A DNA stretch of 64,000 bases from Hymenobacter sp. BRD128 (GTDB lineage: Bacteria > Bacteroidota > Bacteroidia > Cytophagales > Hymenobacteraceae), in contig NZ_CP053908.1 of the NCBI RefSeq assembly GCF_013256625.1, positions 4,402,001-4,466,000 of the forward strand, in the 5' to 3' direction. How positions within the stretch are numbered: the first letter of the stretch is position 1; each line of letters begins with the position of its first letter. Below the pieces are notes generated by a model. The model saw only the letters and a list, made by a program, of their open reading frames with translations, was not told the DNA's origin and searched no databases. Made by a program: the position numbers and the translations under genes. This document shows positions 15,479 to 24,176 of this stretch, piece after piece.

Positions 15479-15510
15479 AGGGCCCCGGCCGAATGATTCC
15501 GCCGGGGGCC
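15479..15510. terminator. GC-rich hairpin downstream of lepB
   Basis: GGCCCCGGC pairs with GCCGGGGGCC around a short loop between lepB and the HNH gene. It has no clear T-run, so its role as a terminator is uncertain. Confidence 0.35.
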
Positions 15511-15512
15511 CA

Positions 15513-15577
15513 GTAGCGCGCACTTTGTAGTCCGCGTTTTAACCGCTTGCGAGCGCGAACTACAAAGTCTGCGCTAC
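15513..15577. repeat. Inverted repeat of the GCGCGGACT family
   Basis: GTAGCGCGCACTTTGTAG at 15513-15530 and its partner CTACAAAGTCTGCGCTAC at 15560-15577 form the arms of an imperfect inverted repeat, with a second pairing inside. It belongs to the same family as 6052-6113 and 34685-34774. Confidence 0.55.
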
Positions 15578-15579
15578 GG

Positions 15580-16736
15580 CTAGTCTATCGTATGAAACAG
15601 GCGACCCCAGCGCACCTTGTGCGCGGCGTTGCCGAAGGGGTCGAGCGAGAGCCAGATAAGCACGGCCTTGCCTACCACGTGGTCTTCGGGCACGAAGCCC
15701 CAGAAGCGCGAGTCTTCGGAATTGTGGCGGTTGTCGCCCATCATGAAGTAGTAGTTCTGCTTGATGGTGTAGCGCGTCAGCGGCTTGCCATTTTGCTGAA
15801 TCATGCCGTCCGGGCCCCAGGTAACGCCCGGGTTGTGCTCGTACTGGCTCACGATTTTGTAGTAAATGGCGGCGTTGGCGGGCGTGAGCGCGATGGTCTG
15901 GCCTTTTTTGGGCACGGGCAGCGGGCCGTAGTTGTCGAGCTGCCACTTGCGCTGCACCGCGCTCATGGCGCCCGATACATGAAAATCGGCCACGTCGGGG
16001 AAGAGCTGCACGCTAGGGGCCGTTACGGTCAGCGATTTCACGTAGGGCTGCTTTTTAAAATACTCGGCCACGTTGGCCGGGCAGCTGATGAAGTAGCCCA
16101 CTTTGCCCGTTTCGGGGTTAGTGCCGGCCGCCGGAATCCCGTCTTCTAGCTGTTCGTACTCCACCACGCCTTGGTCGTGCAGGGCCTGGCGCACCTCGTC
16201 GTTGGGCGTTTCTACTTCCATGAAGTAGGTAGTCTGCGGCGCGCCGGCGATAACACCGGGCTTGCCGTTCAAAAATACCTGGCCATTACGAATTTCCAGG
16301 GTATCGCCCGCAATGGCGATGCAACGCTTGATGTAGTTGGTGCGCAGGTCGGCCGGGTACTGCTGCTCGTGCGGCACGTGAAATACCACCACGTCGTTGC
16401 GCTTTATCGAGCTGAAGCCCGGCAGCCGGTACGTGGGCAGCTGAATAGCATCGGAGTAGCTCTTGAAGCCGAAAATCGGCACCGTCTGGTGCGTAAGCGG
16501 CACCTGCAAGGGCGTTTGGGGCGTAATGGGGCCGTAGTGCAACTTGCTCACAAACAAGTAGTCGCCTACCAATAGCGAGTGTTCCATGCTCGGCGACGGA
16601 ATGACGTAAGCCTCAAACGTGGCCCAGCGAATGAGGGTGGCCGCGATAACGGCAAACAGCAGCGAGTCGAACCACTCGCGGCCTTTGCCCTTGGGCGGCT
16701 GGGGGGAGCAGTCGGGTCAGTTTTGCGAAAGAGCAT
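15580..16736 (-). CDS. lepB: Signal peptidase I (frameshifted near its N-terminus)
   Basis: Inner-membrane peptidase that removes signal peptides from exported proteins. The intact frame covers 15580-16587 and includes the catalytic serine context PSPSMEHSLLVGDYLFVSK, the lysine region NYIKRCIAIAGDTLEI and the GDNRHNSEDSRFWGFVP box. The membrane anchor and the serine motif are encoded upstream in the same frame (LLFAVIAATLIRW, then FEAYVIPSPS), but that frame has no start; an ATG at 16736 opens another frame (MLFRKTDPTAPP). One extra C in the six-C run at 16701-16706 joins them into 385 residues. The enzyme is essential, so a sequence error is likely. It lies next to dapB, as in other Bacteroidota. 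Confidence 0.88.
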
Positions 16737-16794
16737 GAAACGGAAGCGGGAGTGGATTACTCACCCGTATAATATTTAGCAAATAAACAACTAT

Positions 16795-16817
16795 AAAACG
16801 GAGTGCCACTCCGTTTT
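16795..16817. terminator. Terminator hairpin overlapping the dapB stop
   Basis: AAAACGGAGT-GCC-ACTCCGTTTT is a perfect 10-bp stem. It overlaps the dapB stop codon at 16816-16818 and has a T-run on the minus strand. It probably limits read-through from dapB into lepB. Confidence 0.7.
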
Positions 16818-17538
16818 ACAGCCCCAGCAGCTCCTTCATGCCGAATACGCCGTGGCGGCCGGGCAGCCACTCGGCGGCCAGCAGCGCGCCCAGCGCAAAG
16901 CCCTCGCGCGAGTGGGCCTCGTGGCGCAGCTCAATGGTGTCGGCGCTCGATACGTAGCGTACCTCGTGGGTACCCACTACCTCGCCGCGCCGCTCGCTGA
17001 GCACGGCTAGCTCGTGCGGCGCCTGGGCGGGCGCGTTGCGCCAGGTAGTCTTGGCCGGAAAGTGGGCCAGGATGCCTTCGGCCGCCGTGAGGGCTGTGCC
17101 GCTGGGCTGGTCTACTTTGTGAATGTGGTGAATCTCGGTCATCTGCACATCGTAGCCGGCCGCAAACTGGTTCATCTTGGCGGCGATGTACTCATTGAAG
17201 TGAAAAAACAGGTTCACGCCCACGCTGTAGTTGGAAGCGTAGAACAGCGCCCCCTTGGTTTCCGCCGTCAGCTGGCTAGCCTCCTCAAAGTGGTGCAGCC
17301 AGCCCGTCGAGCCGCACACCACCGGCAGGCCCTGGCGCAGGCAGGCCGCCACGTTGCCGAAGGCCGCCTCGGGGTGGGTAAACTCGATGGCCACATCAAC
17401 CTGGCTAGGCGTGAAATTCTCAATGCGCTGGCTGGAGGTCTGGTGGTCCACAATGCCCACGATTTCGTGGCCCCGGCCGGCGGCTAGCCCGGCTATCGTC
17501 TGGCCCATTTTGCCATAGCCGATAAGCAGAATTTTCAT
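16816..17538 (-). CDS. dapB: 4-hydroxy-tetrahydrodipicolinate reductase
   Basis: A 240-residue cytoplasmic enzyme that reduces the dihydrodipicolinate precursor in lysine and diaminopimelate synthesis, and so feeds peptidoglycan. The nucleotide motif IGYGKMGQTIAG is at residues 6-17, EFTHPEA and CGSTGW in the cofactor domain, and the substrate motif EIHHIHKVDQPSGTAL later, with the catalytic histidines and lysine. The length is typical of the short Bacteroidota form. The ATG at 17538 is 23 bases downstream of the DUF5683 gene end, so they are probably cotranscribed. Confidence 0.95.
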   Translation of the reverse strand: MKILLIGYGKMGQTIAGLAAGRGHEIVGIVDHQTSSQRIENFTPSQVDVAIEFTHPEAAFGNVAACLRQGLPVVCGSTGWLHHFEEASQLTAETKGALFYASNYSVGVNLFFHFNEYIAAKMNQFAAGYDVQMTEIHHIHKVDQPSGTALTAAEGILAHFPAKTTWRNAPAQAPHELAVLSERRGEVVGTHEVRYVSSADTIELRHEAHSREGFALGALLAAEWLPGRHGVFGMKELLGL

Positions 17539-17561
17539 GTACTATACTGAGTAGCAACGGG

Positions 17562-18302
17562 TTATTTCACCCGCAAAGTCAGCGCCAGCCCGCCGGCCGG
17601 GGTAAGCTGGCCGGGTACCAGCAGCAGGGTAGGCCGGCAGTTCAGCGACAAGTTATCGCTCACGTCGAAGTCGTGCAGGTGGGCATCCACCACGGCATCC
17701 AGAATGGTCAAAGAATAGCCGAGCGCACTGATAAGCACCGCCAAATCGCGGTAGCTGCGGTAGCCAGTGAGGTTATTGTAGATGTTGGTTAGCGAAGTTT
17801 CCTGGCTGGCCTGCGGGAAGTCAGTCGCATTCAGGTAAGCAGATGGCGCGCCCGTGCCGGTATATTGCTGGCCGAGGTGATACGCCTTCAAATACTGCGT
17901 ATAGTATTTCTGCTGAAAATAAACCCAATATCCCAGTCCGCCCACCATGCCGTACACAATGGGCAGCTTCCAGTAGCGCTTGTTATAAATCTGCCCGCCG
18001 CTCGGAATCAGCGCCAGAATGCCCGCCTTTTCGGGCCGGGTGAGGTGCAGGCCAAACAGCCGCTCGGTGCGCTTGGCCGAGTCGGCGGCGTGCTGGGCGC
18101 GCTTTTCCTTCTTGCTGATTTTACGCACCGTAGCCGTGTCGGGCCGCACCACCTGGGGGGTGGTCGGGTTCACATCATACGGATTGGTCGAAGTCGGAAT
18201 CTGGGCCAGTGCCGGCCGCGCGCCGGCCAGCACTACTACCAGGGCCAGCAGCCAAGCGGGGCTAGCCAGCCGCCAAAAACCAAGAAGCGCGAAGTCTTTC
18301 AT
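17562..18302 (-). CDS. DUF5683 domain membrane protein
   Basis: A 246-residue protein with an N-terminal signal/anchor (LASPAWLLALVVVLAGARPALAQ). It then has a charged linker (RKISKKEKRAQHAADSAKR), and the DUF5683 core with ILALIPSGGQIYNKRYWKLPIVYGMVGGLGYWVY and an aromatic-rich repeat of membrane-associated segments. This family sits next to parB and dapB across the Bacteroidota and is suspected to act in the cell envelope; the function is not known. The ATG at 18302 gives the signal peptide; the open frame extends further upstream into parB in a non-homologous sequence. Confidence 0.85.
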   Translation of the reverse strand: MKDFALLGFWRLASPAWLLALVVVLAGARPALAQIPTSTNPYDVNPTTPQVVRPDTATVRKISKKEKRAQHAADSAKRTERLFGLHLTRPEKAGILALIPSGGQIYNKRYWKLPIVYGMVGGLGYWVYFQQKYYTQYLKAYHLGQQYTGTGAPSAYLNATDFPQASQETSLTNIYNNLTGYRSYRDLAVLISALGYSLTILDAVVDAHLHDFDVSDNLSLNCRPTLLLVPGQLTPAGGLALTLRVK

Positions 18303-18345
18303 AAGTAAGCCGCTAACGCCCACCGGCGCGGAATAAGTGCGGTAC

Positions 18346-19326
18346 TTACGCAGGTTGCAGAATATGCAGAATGCGTTGCATATCCTCCACCGAATCAAAG
18401 GAAATCTTGATTTCGCCGCGCCCCTGGGCGCTCGGCCGCAGCTGCACCTTCGAGCCGAAGTAGTCGGTGAGCTGGCGCTCGGTGCGGCGCAGTTCGGCCA
18501 CCGGCACCACGGGCGTAGGCTGGGGCTTGGCCGTGGCCGCGCCGCCGGCGGGCCTGGCCGTACCATTGCGCACCAACTCCTCAACGCGGCGCACCGACAT
18601 ATCCTCGGCCACGATGCGGCGGTAGAGGTCTACCTGCTGCTGCGGGTCTTCGATATTGATGAGGGCGCGGGCGTGGCCCATGCCAATCACCGAATCGCGC
18701 AGGCCAATCTGGATGCTGGGCGGCAGCTTCAGCAGGCGCAGGTAATTAGTGACGGTCGAGCGGTTTTTGCCCACGCGCTCGCCCAGGTCTTCCTGGCGCA
18801 GCTGGCACTCGCTCAGCAAGCGCTGGTAGCTGAGCGCGATTTCAATCGCGTTTAGGTTTTCGCGCTGAATGTTCTCAATCAGCGCCATTTCCAGCATTTG
18901 CTGGTCGTCGGCCTTGCGGATGTACGCCGGAATGGTATCCAGGCCGGCTAGCTTGCTGGCTTGCAGGCGGCGCTCGCCCGAGATGAGCTGGTAGGAATTG
19001 GTGCCCAGCTGGCGCACCGTCACGGGCTGGATAATGCCTTGAATCTTAATGCTGTCGGCCAGTTCGGCCAAGGCTTCCTGGTCAAAGTGCGTGCGCGGCT
19101 GGTAGGGGTTGGCCTCAATCTGCTCGACCGGAATCTGACCTACCGAGTTCAGCGGATTGGGCACGAGGCGCTGCTCGCGCGTTTCCCCTTTTTTATCGTA
19201 GCTGCCCTCAATTAGCGCGTTGAGGCCCCGGCCCAAGCCACCAACCTTACGCTTGGCAGCGGCGGCAGCGGCCGGATTGGCATTCAGGGCAGCCTGGATT
19301 TTCTCTTCGTTCTTCTCTGATGACAT
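18346..19326 (-). CDS. parB: Chromosome partitioning protein ParB
   Basis: A 326-residue DNA-binding CTPase-type ParB. After KRKVGGLGRGLNALIEG at the N-terminus it has the ParB/Srx domain with NPYQPRTHFDQEAL and the box LISGERRLQASKLAG. A helix-turn-helix follows (LRQEDLGERVGKNRSTVTNYLRLLKL), and then a C-terminal dimerisation domain (ELRRTERQLTDYFGSKVQL). It nucleates at parS and spreads to load SMC. ATG at 19326 is used; an upstream GTG-like start adds seven non-conserved residues. It is transcribed in the same direction as parA but separated from it by two small genes and a repeat. Confidence 0.95.
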   Translation of the reverse strand: MSSEKNEEKIQAALNANPAAAAAAKRKVGGLGRGLNALIEGSYDKKGETREQRLVPNPLNSVGQIPVEQIEANPYQPRTHFDQEALAELADSIKIQGIIQPVTVRQLGTNSYQLISGERRLQASKLAGLDTIPAYIRKADDQQMLEMALIENIQRENLNAIEIALSYQRLLSECQLRQEDLGERVGKNRSTVTNYLRLLKLPPSIQIGLRDSVIGMGHARALINIEDPQQQVDLYRRIVAEDMSVRRVEELVRNGTARPAGGAATAKPQPTPVVPVAELRRTERQLTDYFGSKVQLRPSAQGRGEIKISFDSVEDMQRILHILQPA

Positions 19327-19412
19327 ACTAACGTCGGCGCGGCCCAAAAGGCAAGCAGCAGCCGAACGTCAAAATTACGCCGTAGCAGTCGAAGGGCAAG
19401 GCTGCGGCCACC

Positions 19413-19634
19413 TCAATACTGCAAGTGCCCGCGGTCGGAGGAGTGACGCAGGCAGGCGCGTAGCATCTCCGGCGTCAGCTCCGGAAAGTCGCGCAGCAGG
19501 TCGGCCTCTGTTATCCCGCTAGCCAGCCACTCCAGCACATCAGCCACGCTGATGCGGGTGCCCGTCAGGTACGGCCGCCCCGAGCGCACGGTCGGGTCGC
19601 TGCTGATGAGGAGGTTGTTAGGCAGGGTGGGCAT
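19413..19634 (-). CDS. DUF433 domain protein (antitoxin-like)
   Basis: A 73-residue protein covering a complete DUF433 domain: ISSDPTVRSGRPYLTGTRISVADVLEWLASG, then a short helix-turn-helix-like part (EADLLRDFPELTPEMLRACLRHSS). DUF433 proteins often act as antitoxins to DUF5615 PIN-like toxins. No such toxin is seen next to it, so it looks like an orphan. It lies in the parA-parB interval beside a repeat element, which suggests it was brought in by insertion. Confidence 0.85.
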   Translation of the reverse strand: MPTLPNNLLISSDPTVRSGRPYLTGTRISVADVLEWLASGITEADLLRDFPELTPEMLRACLRHSSDRGHLQY

Positions 19635-19659
19635 AGCTTTAGGAATAAACGAAAATGAA

Positions 19660-19755
19660 AAAAGAACGTCCTGCTGAGCTTATCGAAGCATCTCTACCGA
19701 ACGACCCTAGCAGCGCGGGAGAGGTGCTTCGACAAGCTCAGCAGGACGTTCTTTT
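19660..19755. repeat. Inverted repeat element with GACCCTAGC core
   Basis: Arms of 36 bases (AAAGAACGTCCTGCTGAGCT at the outer left end) pair with two mismatches around a loop holding CGAACGACCCTAGCAGCGCG at 19698-19717. A nearly identical core occurs at 54037-54056 and a shorter one at 26136-26149, so these are members of one dispersed family. Any open frame across it is an artefact of the repeat. Confidence 0.8.
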
Positions 19756-19763
19756 GCAAGAAA

Positions 19764-20036
19764 TTAAAAAGTCTGGGGTAGGTCTGAGTCAGTGGGAAAG
19801 CTGTTCCATTCATCAGGCATTCTATCGGCTTGCCATTGTTGGTCAGTAGCATTGCGACCATTCCAAGCGCGATTTAAATGTCCATAAATATGAGCCATAT
19901 GTATTCTGAACTCAATCTCGCTAAACTCTTTATCCTCCCTCATATCGCGGAGCAAACTCTCTATGCCATCCTGAGCATCGATTAGTTCATACATGAGCAA
20001 GTACCAAGCGACAGGCTCTTTTTGCTCCTCAATCAT
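19764..20036 (-). CDS. Small hypothetical protein, AT-rich
   Basis: A 90-residue open frame with an ATG at 20036 and clearly lower GC than its neighbours. The product is acidic and helical (EEQKEPVAWYLLMYELIDAQDGIESLLRDMREDKEFSEIEFRIHMAHIYGHLNRAWNGRN) with no signal peptide or known motif. The composition suggests recent acquisition. It lies between the repeat at 19660-19755 and parA. It resembles no family that I recognise; the coding call rests on amino-acid composition and the plausible start. Confidence 0.6.
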   Translation of the reverse strand: MIEEQKEPVAWYLLMYELIDAQDGIESLLRDMREDKEFSEIEFRIHMAHIYGHLNRAWNGRNATDQQWQADRMPDEWNSFPTDSDLPQTF

Positions 20037-20061
20037 GGCTAGGGTATTTTAACCTAGACAG

Positions 20062-20871
20062 TTACGCCAGCTCATCCTCCGGCGCTTCCTCGGGCCTAGC
20101 CTCCACGCTGTTCTTCTCCACGATTTCGCGGGCCAGGTTGAGATAACTCACGGCGCCTTTGCTCTCGGCATCGTGCAGGATGACGGGAATGCCAAAGCTC
20201 GGTGACTCGCTCAGCTTGACGTTGCGCGGGATGATGGTGTCGAACACGAGCTGCTGAAAGTGCATCTGCACTTCTTCCACCACCTGGTTGGAGAGGCGCA
20301 GGCGTACATCGTACATCGTGAGCAGAATACCTTCGATTTCGAGGTTGGTATTAAGGCGGCTCTGGATTATCTTAATGGTATTCAAGAGCTTGCCCAGGCC
20401 TTCGAGGGCGAAATACTCGCACTGCACCGGGATGATAACCGAGTGCGCCGCCGTGAGGGCGTTCACCGTGATGAGGCCTAGCGAGGGCGAGCAGTCGATA
20501 ATGATGAAGTCGTACTGGTCGGCGAGGGGGCGCAGGGCCTCCTTCATCTTCTCCTCGCGGTTGGGCAGGTTTATCATCTCCACCTCGGCGCCCACCAGGT
20601 CGATGTGGGAGGGCATGAGGTCGAGTTGCGGCAAGATGTTGGTTTGCAGAATGATGTCTTTGGGGTCAATGCCATCAACCATGCACTCGTACACGCTGTT
20701 TTCGATGTCTTTGGGGTCGAAACCCACGCCCGACGTGGCGTTGGCCTGCGGGTCGGCATCGACGAGCAGGGTGCGGTAGTCCAGGGCCGCCAAAGAGGCA
20801 GCCAAGTTGATGGCCGAGGTGGTTTTGCCGACGCCACCTTTCTGGTTGGCTACCGCGATAATTTTGCCCAT
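20062..20871 (-). CDS. parA: Chromosome partitioning ATPase ParA (Soj)
   Basis: A 269-residue ParA/MinD-type ATPase. The deviant Walker A motif KGGVGKTTSAINLAASL begins at residue 10, the A' motif is VDADPQANATSG, and the Walker B region is FIIIDCSPSLGLI. It has no N-terminal DNA-binding extension, so it is the chromosomal Soj type. With ParB it segregates the origin region. In most relatives parB follows directly; here a DUF433 gene, a small orphan and a repeat separate them. The acidic tail (EARPEEAPEDELA) is typical. Confidence 0.96.
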   Translation of the reverse strand: MGKIIAVANQKGGVGKTTSAINLAASLAALDYRTLLVDADPQANATSGVGFDPKDIENSVYECMVDGIDPKDIILQTNILPQLDLMPSHIDLVGAEVEMINLPNREEKMKEALRPLADQYDFIIIDCSPSLGLITVNALTAAHSVIIPVQCEYFALEGLGKLLNTIKIIQSRLNTNLEIEGILLTMYDVRLRLSNQVVEEVQMHFQQLVFDTIIPRNVKLSESPSFGIPVILHDAESKGAVSYLNLAREIVEKNSVEARPEEAPEDELA

Positions 20872-21014
20872 AACAACAAACGATATACTAAGGAGACGCG
20901 CTAAGCGGAGGAATAAAGCTAGCCGGAACCGGCGCTGTTCAACCTACAAAATAAGGCTAAAAAAAATGGATTCGCCAAGCGCTGCTCCCGAACTGCCCGC
21001 GTCTGTCCTTGCGA

Positions 21015-21115
21015 GCGCCACGAAGTGGCGCGCGGCAATCTTTCCTTCGTCGCCTGCATCAAGGGGGTATTAACCCAGCGTAAAGGAAAGATTGCCGCGC
21101 GCCACTTCGTGGCGC
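21015..21115. repeat. Inverted repeat with 33-bp perfect arms
   Basis: The bases 21015-21047 are exactly complementary to 21083-21115, with a 35-base loop. The arm begins GCGCCACGAAGTGGCGC, itself a hairpin, and continues into GCGGCAATCTTTCC. Words like TTGCGAGCG...GCAATC are a familiar theme of dispersed repeats in this phylum. It lies between parA and the metallo-hydrolase. Confidence 0.85.
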
Positions 21116-21133
21116 TTATAAGAACAAAAAGCT

Positions 21134-21820
21134 TTACAGCTCCACCGTTTCGCCGATGCGCAGCAGACGCAGGTTTTTGCCAGCGGCTTTAGCCTCGGCC
21201 AGCGCCGCCTCGTGGTTGATGGCGATGACGGGGAAGGTGTCGTAGTGCATGCCGATAATCTCGCGGGTGCCCACCCAGTCGGCGGCCACCAGGGCATCGG
21301 TAATACCCATCGTGTAGTTGTCGCCGATGGGCAGCAGCGCCACATCTACCTTGTGGCGCTCGCCGATGAGCTTGAGGTCGTAGGTGAGGGCCGTGTCGCC
21401 GGCGAAGTACAGCGTTTTGTGCTGGCCATCATTGGCTTTAATAACGAAGCCCATGGCCACGCCGGCATACGAGCCGTCGGGGAACGAGCTGCTGTGGGCG
21501 GCGGCCACGCAGTGCACCGTGCCGAAGGGCAGCACGACTTTGCCGCCCAGGTTGGTGCCGATAACCTCGATGCCTTTGGCGCCGAAGTAGCCGGCTATCT
21601 CGGCGATGGCCACAATTTTGGCGCCCGTGCGCTTGGCAATGGCCTCGGCATCGGCAATGTGGTCGCCGTGGCCGTGCGAGAGTAGAATGTAGTCGGCCTC
21701 AATGGCGTTTACATTGATAGCCTTGGCTAGGGGGTTGGGGCTGATAAAGGGGTCAAACAGTACGCGCACGCCGCCGATGGTGGCTAGAAATGAGGCGTGG
21801 CCGAAATAGGTAAGCTGCAT
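21134..21820 (-). CDS. Metal-dependent hydrolase, UPF0173 / metallo-beta-lactamase fold
   Basis: A 228-residue soluble protein of the UPF0173 branch of the metallo-beta-lactamase superfamily. The metal site is seen in GHASFLATIGG at the start, LLSHGHGDHIADAE, the histidine in AAAHSSSFPDG, the aspartate in FAGDTALTYD and the late histidine in GMHYDTFPVI. The substrate is unknown for most of this family. The length is typical. It stands alone on the minus strand between a large inverted repeat and a divergent solute-binding protein gene. Confidence 0.93.
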   Translation of the reverse strand: MQLTYFGHASFLATIGGVRVLFDPFISPNPLAKAINVNAIEADYILLSHGHGDHIADAEAIAKRTGAKIVAIAEIAGYFGAKGIEVIGTNLGGKVVLPFGTVHCVAAAHSSSFPDGSYAGVAMGFVIKANDGQHKTLYFAGDTALTYDLKLIGERHKVDVALLPIGDNYTMGITDALVAADWVGTREIIGMHYDTFPVIAINHEAALAEAKAAGKNLRLLRIGETVEL

Positions 21821-21887
21821 TGGAAAGGATGAAAAAATGTGGAAATGGGGAAGATAGATGCGGTATCGAGGCGGCCAACGCGGCCCC

Positions 21888-21895
21888 TACCTTTG
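21888..21895 (+). promoter_or_regulatory. Candidate -7 element upstream of solute-binding protein gene
   Basis: TACCTTTG matches TAnnTTTG exactly, 20 bases before the ATG at 21915. No TTTG is present at the expected -33 position, so this is a partial match. The same octamer precedes the gene at 50366. Confidence 0.4.
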
Positions 21896-21914
21896 CAACC
21901 GACACCCCTAACCG

Positions 21915-23603
21915 ATGTTTCTACCTGAATTGCGTTTTCGCTGGCTGGCCGGGCTGGCCGCTGTGGCTAGCCCGGTGCTGCTGGCGGCCTGCTCGGGCGC
22001 CGGCCCCTCAGCGGCCGATGAGCGGCGCGTATTTCGCTACAACCAGCCCGAGGCGCTCACCTCGCTCGACCCCGCCTTTGCTCGCAACCAGGCCAATAGC
22101 TGGGCCGTGGCGCAGCTCTACAACGGCCTGCTGGAATTGGATTCGACCTTGCAGCCCGCCCCGGCGCTGGCCCGGCGCTACCAGATTTCATCCGATGGGC
22201 TCACGTATACGTTTTGGCTGCGGCGCGGCGCGCGCTTTCAGAACAGCGAAGCCTTTGCCGGTGGCAAAGGCCGGGCAGTGAAGGCTAGCGACTTTGTCTA
22301 TTCTTTTCGGCGGCTGTTTGATGCCGCTACTGCCTCGCCGGGCGGCTGGATTTTTCGGGGTAAGGTGCTGGAAGACAGTCAAGGCAACATCAGCGACACC
22401 TGCTTCGTAGCGGCCAACGACTCGACGCTGCGTATTCACCTCAAGGCGCCGTTTATCCCGTTTCTGAGCCTGCTCACCATGCCCTACACCTACGTGGTGC
22501 CGCATGAGGCGGTGCTGAAGTATGGCAAGGACTTTCGCGAGCACCCGGTGGGCACCGGGCCGTTTCAATTCAAGGTGTGGGACGAAGGCAACGTATTGCT
22601 CTACCACCGCAACCCTGGCTACTGGCGCAAAGATGCGCAAGGCCGGCAACTTCCTTATTTAAAAGCAGTTGCCATCAGCTTCATCGCCGACCGTAAGACC
22701 GAGTTTCTGACCTTTTTGCAGGGCAAGCTGGATTTCCTGAGCGGCATCCGCGAGGGCTCGCGCGACCTCATTCTTAACCCTGATGGCTCGGTGCGGACCG
22801 ATTTTCAGGGCCGCTTCAACTTGCAGAAAGCGCCCTACCTCAACACCGAGTACCTGGGTTTTCAGCTCGATTCGGCCAAGCTCATCGGCGAGCAGGCTAG
22901 CCAGGGCCGCGCCCTGCGCGATGTGCGGGTGCGCCAGGCGCTGAGCTACGCCATTAACCGGCCCGAACTGCTGGCCTATGTGCTCAACTACGTGGGGCGG
23001 CCGGGCGAGTCGGGCTTCGTGCCGGCGGCGCTGCCGTCGTTTTCGCCGGCTAGGGTGCCTGGCTATACCTACCAGCCCCAAAAGGCGCGGGCCTTGCTAA
23101 AAGCGGCCGGCTACGACCCTGGCCGGCCGCTCCGGCTGCGCCTGAGCACCGTGGCCGAGCGCAAGGCCGTGGCCGAATACTTGCAAAAGAACTGGGCCGA
23201 CGTGGGCGTGCAGGTGCAGATTGACGTGAACCAGTCGGCCGCCCAGCAGGAGCTGGTGGACAATGGCCGCGCCGCCTTCTTCAGCAAGAGCTGGCTGGGT
23301 GATTATCCCGATGCTGAAAACTACCTGGCCCTGTTTTACTCGCCTAATTTCAGTCCCGCCGGACCTGATAAAACACACTACAAATCAAGGGAATACGACC
23401 AGCTATACGCCCGGGCCATTCGGGAGCAGGATGCCGCCCGGCGCACCGAGCTGTACCAGGCAATGGACCGGCTCGTGGTGCGCGACCAGCCGGTAATTTC
23501 TCTTTACTACGACGAGATAATCCGCCTCACGCAGCGCAACGTGCGCGGCCTCACGCCCAACCCCATGAACCAGCTGCTGCTGGAGCGCGTGCGCAAGGAG
23601 TAG
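21915..23603 (+). CDS. ABC transporter substrate-binding protein, family 5
   Basis: A 562-residue lipoprotein of the extracellular solute-binding family 5 (OppA/DppA type), which binds peptides or similar small molecules. The signal peptide ends in a lipobox (PVLLAAC, Cys 27). The family signature appears as EALTSLDPAF and VAQLYNGLLELD, then YTFWLRRGARFQNSEAF and a conserved VKASDFVYSFRRLFD. The C-terminal lobe shows RDVRVRQALSYAINRPELL. The permease and ATPase genes are not adjacent, so it either works with a transporter encoded elsewhere or serves another envelope role. Confidence 0.93.
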   Translation: MFLPELRFRWLAGLAAVASPVLLAACSGAGPSAADERRVFRYNQPEALTSLDPAFARNQANSWAVAQLYNGLLELDSTLQPAPALARRYQISSDGLTYTFWLRRGARFQNSEAFAGGKGRAVKASDFVYSFRRLFDAATASPGGWIFRGKVLEDSQGNISDTCFVAANDSTLRIHLKAPFIPFLSLLTMPYTYVVPHEAVLKYGKDFREHPVGTGPFQFKVWDEGNVLLYHRNPGYWRKDAQGRQLPYLKAVAISFIADRKTEFLTFLQGKLDFLSGIREGSRDLILNPDGSVRTDFQGRFNLQKAPYLNTEYLGFQLDSAKLIGEQASQGRALRDVRVRQALSYAINRPELLAYVLNYVGRPGESGFVPAALPSFSPARVPGYTYQPQKARALLKAAGYDPGRPLRLRLSTVAERKAVAEYLQKNWADVGVQVQIDVNQSAAQQELVDNGRAAFFSKSWLGDYPDAENYLALFYSPNFSPAGPDKTHYKSREYDQLYARAIREQDAARRTELYQAMDRLVVRDQPVISLYYDEIIRLTQRNVRGLTPNPMNQLLLERVRKE

Positions 23604-23612
23604 CCGGCTAGC

Positions 23613-24104
23613 CTACTTATCCACGTTGACGCCAGCTAGCGGGTCGAGGTGGCCGTTGAGATAATTGATGTAGCCTTGCAGGTTCTCAGGAATGCCCTCG
23701 GAGGCGTACACCGCGTGCAGCGGCTGCCCCACTGGATGCACCGTAATGATAGTGGCGGGCAGGTCGGAAGTGTGACCCGCGTAGCGGTCGGCCAGGCTCG
23801 AAAAATTAATGCGCTTGGCTTCGGCCAGCAGCTCGGCCACCTGGGCCGGGGGCAGGCTCAGCGTGTGCTTGCCGAGCAGCGGCACAAAGCGCTGGCCATC
23901 GTACTCCACGCGACCATCGGCGTAGATGGTGGCCGTGTAGGCCGGGCAGCGCCCGTAGCAGGGCGTGCGCTGGTACACGAGCACGGGCTCCTGGGTTTTG
24001 GACACAGTGGCCGTGGGGATAGCTTTGGCTTTGCGAGGCAGTTTGCGCTGGGCGCAGGCGGGCAGAGCTAGTGAAAGGGCGAGCAGCCAGACAAGGTAAC
24101 GCAT
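23613..24104 (-). CDS. DUF6438 secreted protein
   Basis: A 163-residue exported protein. The signal peptide (MRYLVWLLALSLALPACAQ) ends near residue 19 and its ALPAC context could act as a lipobox. The mature part carries the DUF6438 hallmark VYQRTPCYGRCPAYTATIYADGRVEYDG, with two cysteines four residues apart. The function is unknown. ATG at 24104 is chosen because it begins the signal peptide. It is convergent with the solute-binding protein gene, nine bases apart. Confidence 0.82.
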   Translation of the reverse strand: MRYLVWLLALSLALPACAQRKLPRKAKAIPTATVSKTQEPVLVYQRTPCYGRCPAYTATIYADGRVEYDGQRFVPLLGKHTLSLPPAQVAELLAEAKRINFSSLADRYAGHTSDLPATIITVHPVGQPLHAVYASEGIPENLQGYINYLNGHLDPLAGVNVDK

Positions 24105-24176
24105 ACAAAAACGGCTAGGGTAGGCCAAGCGCAAAAGGGCGGCCCGAACTATAAAACGAAAACCGGGCCACCTTAG

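Noticed and set aside
19655..19849. Small plus-strand open frame after the DUF433 gene
   Set aside because: It lies mainly in the inverted repeat and then antisense to the orphan at 19764-20036.
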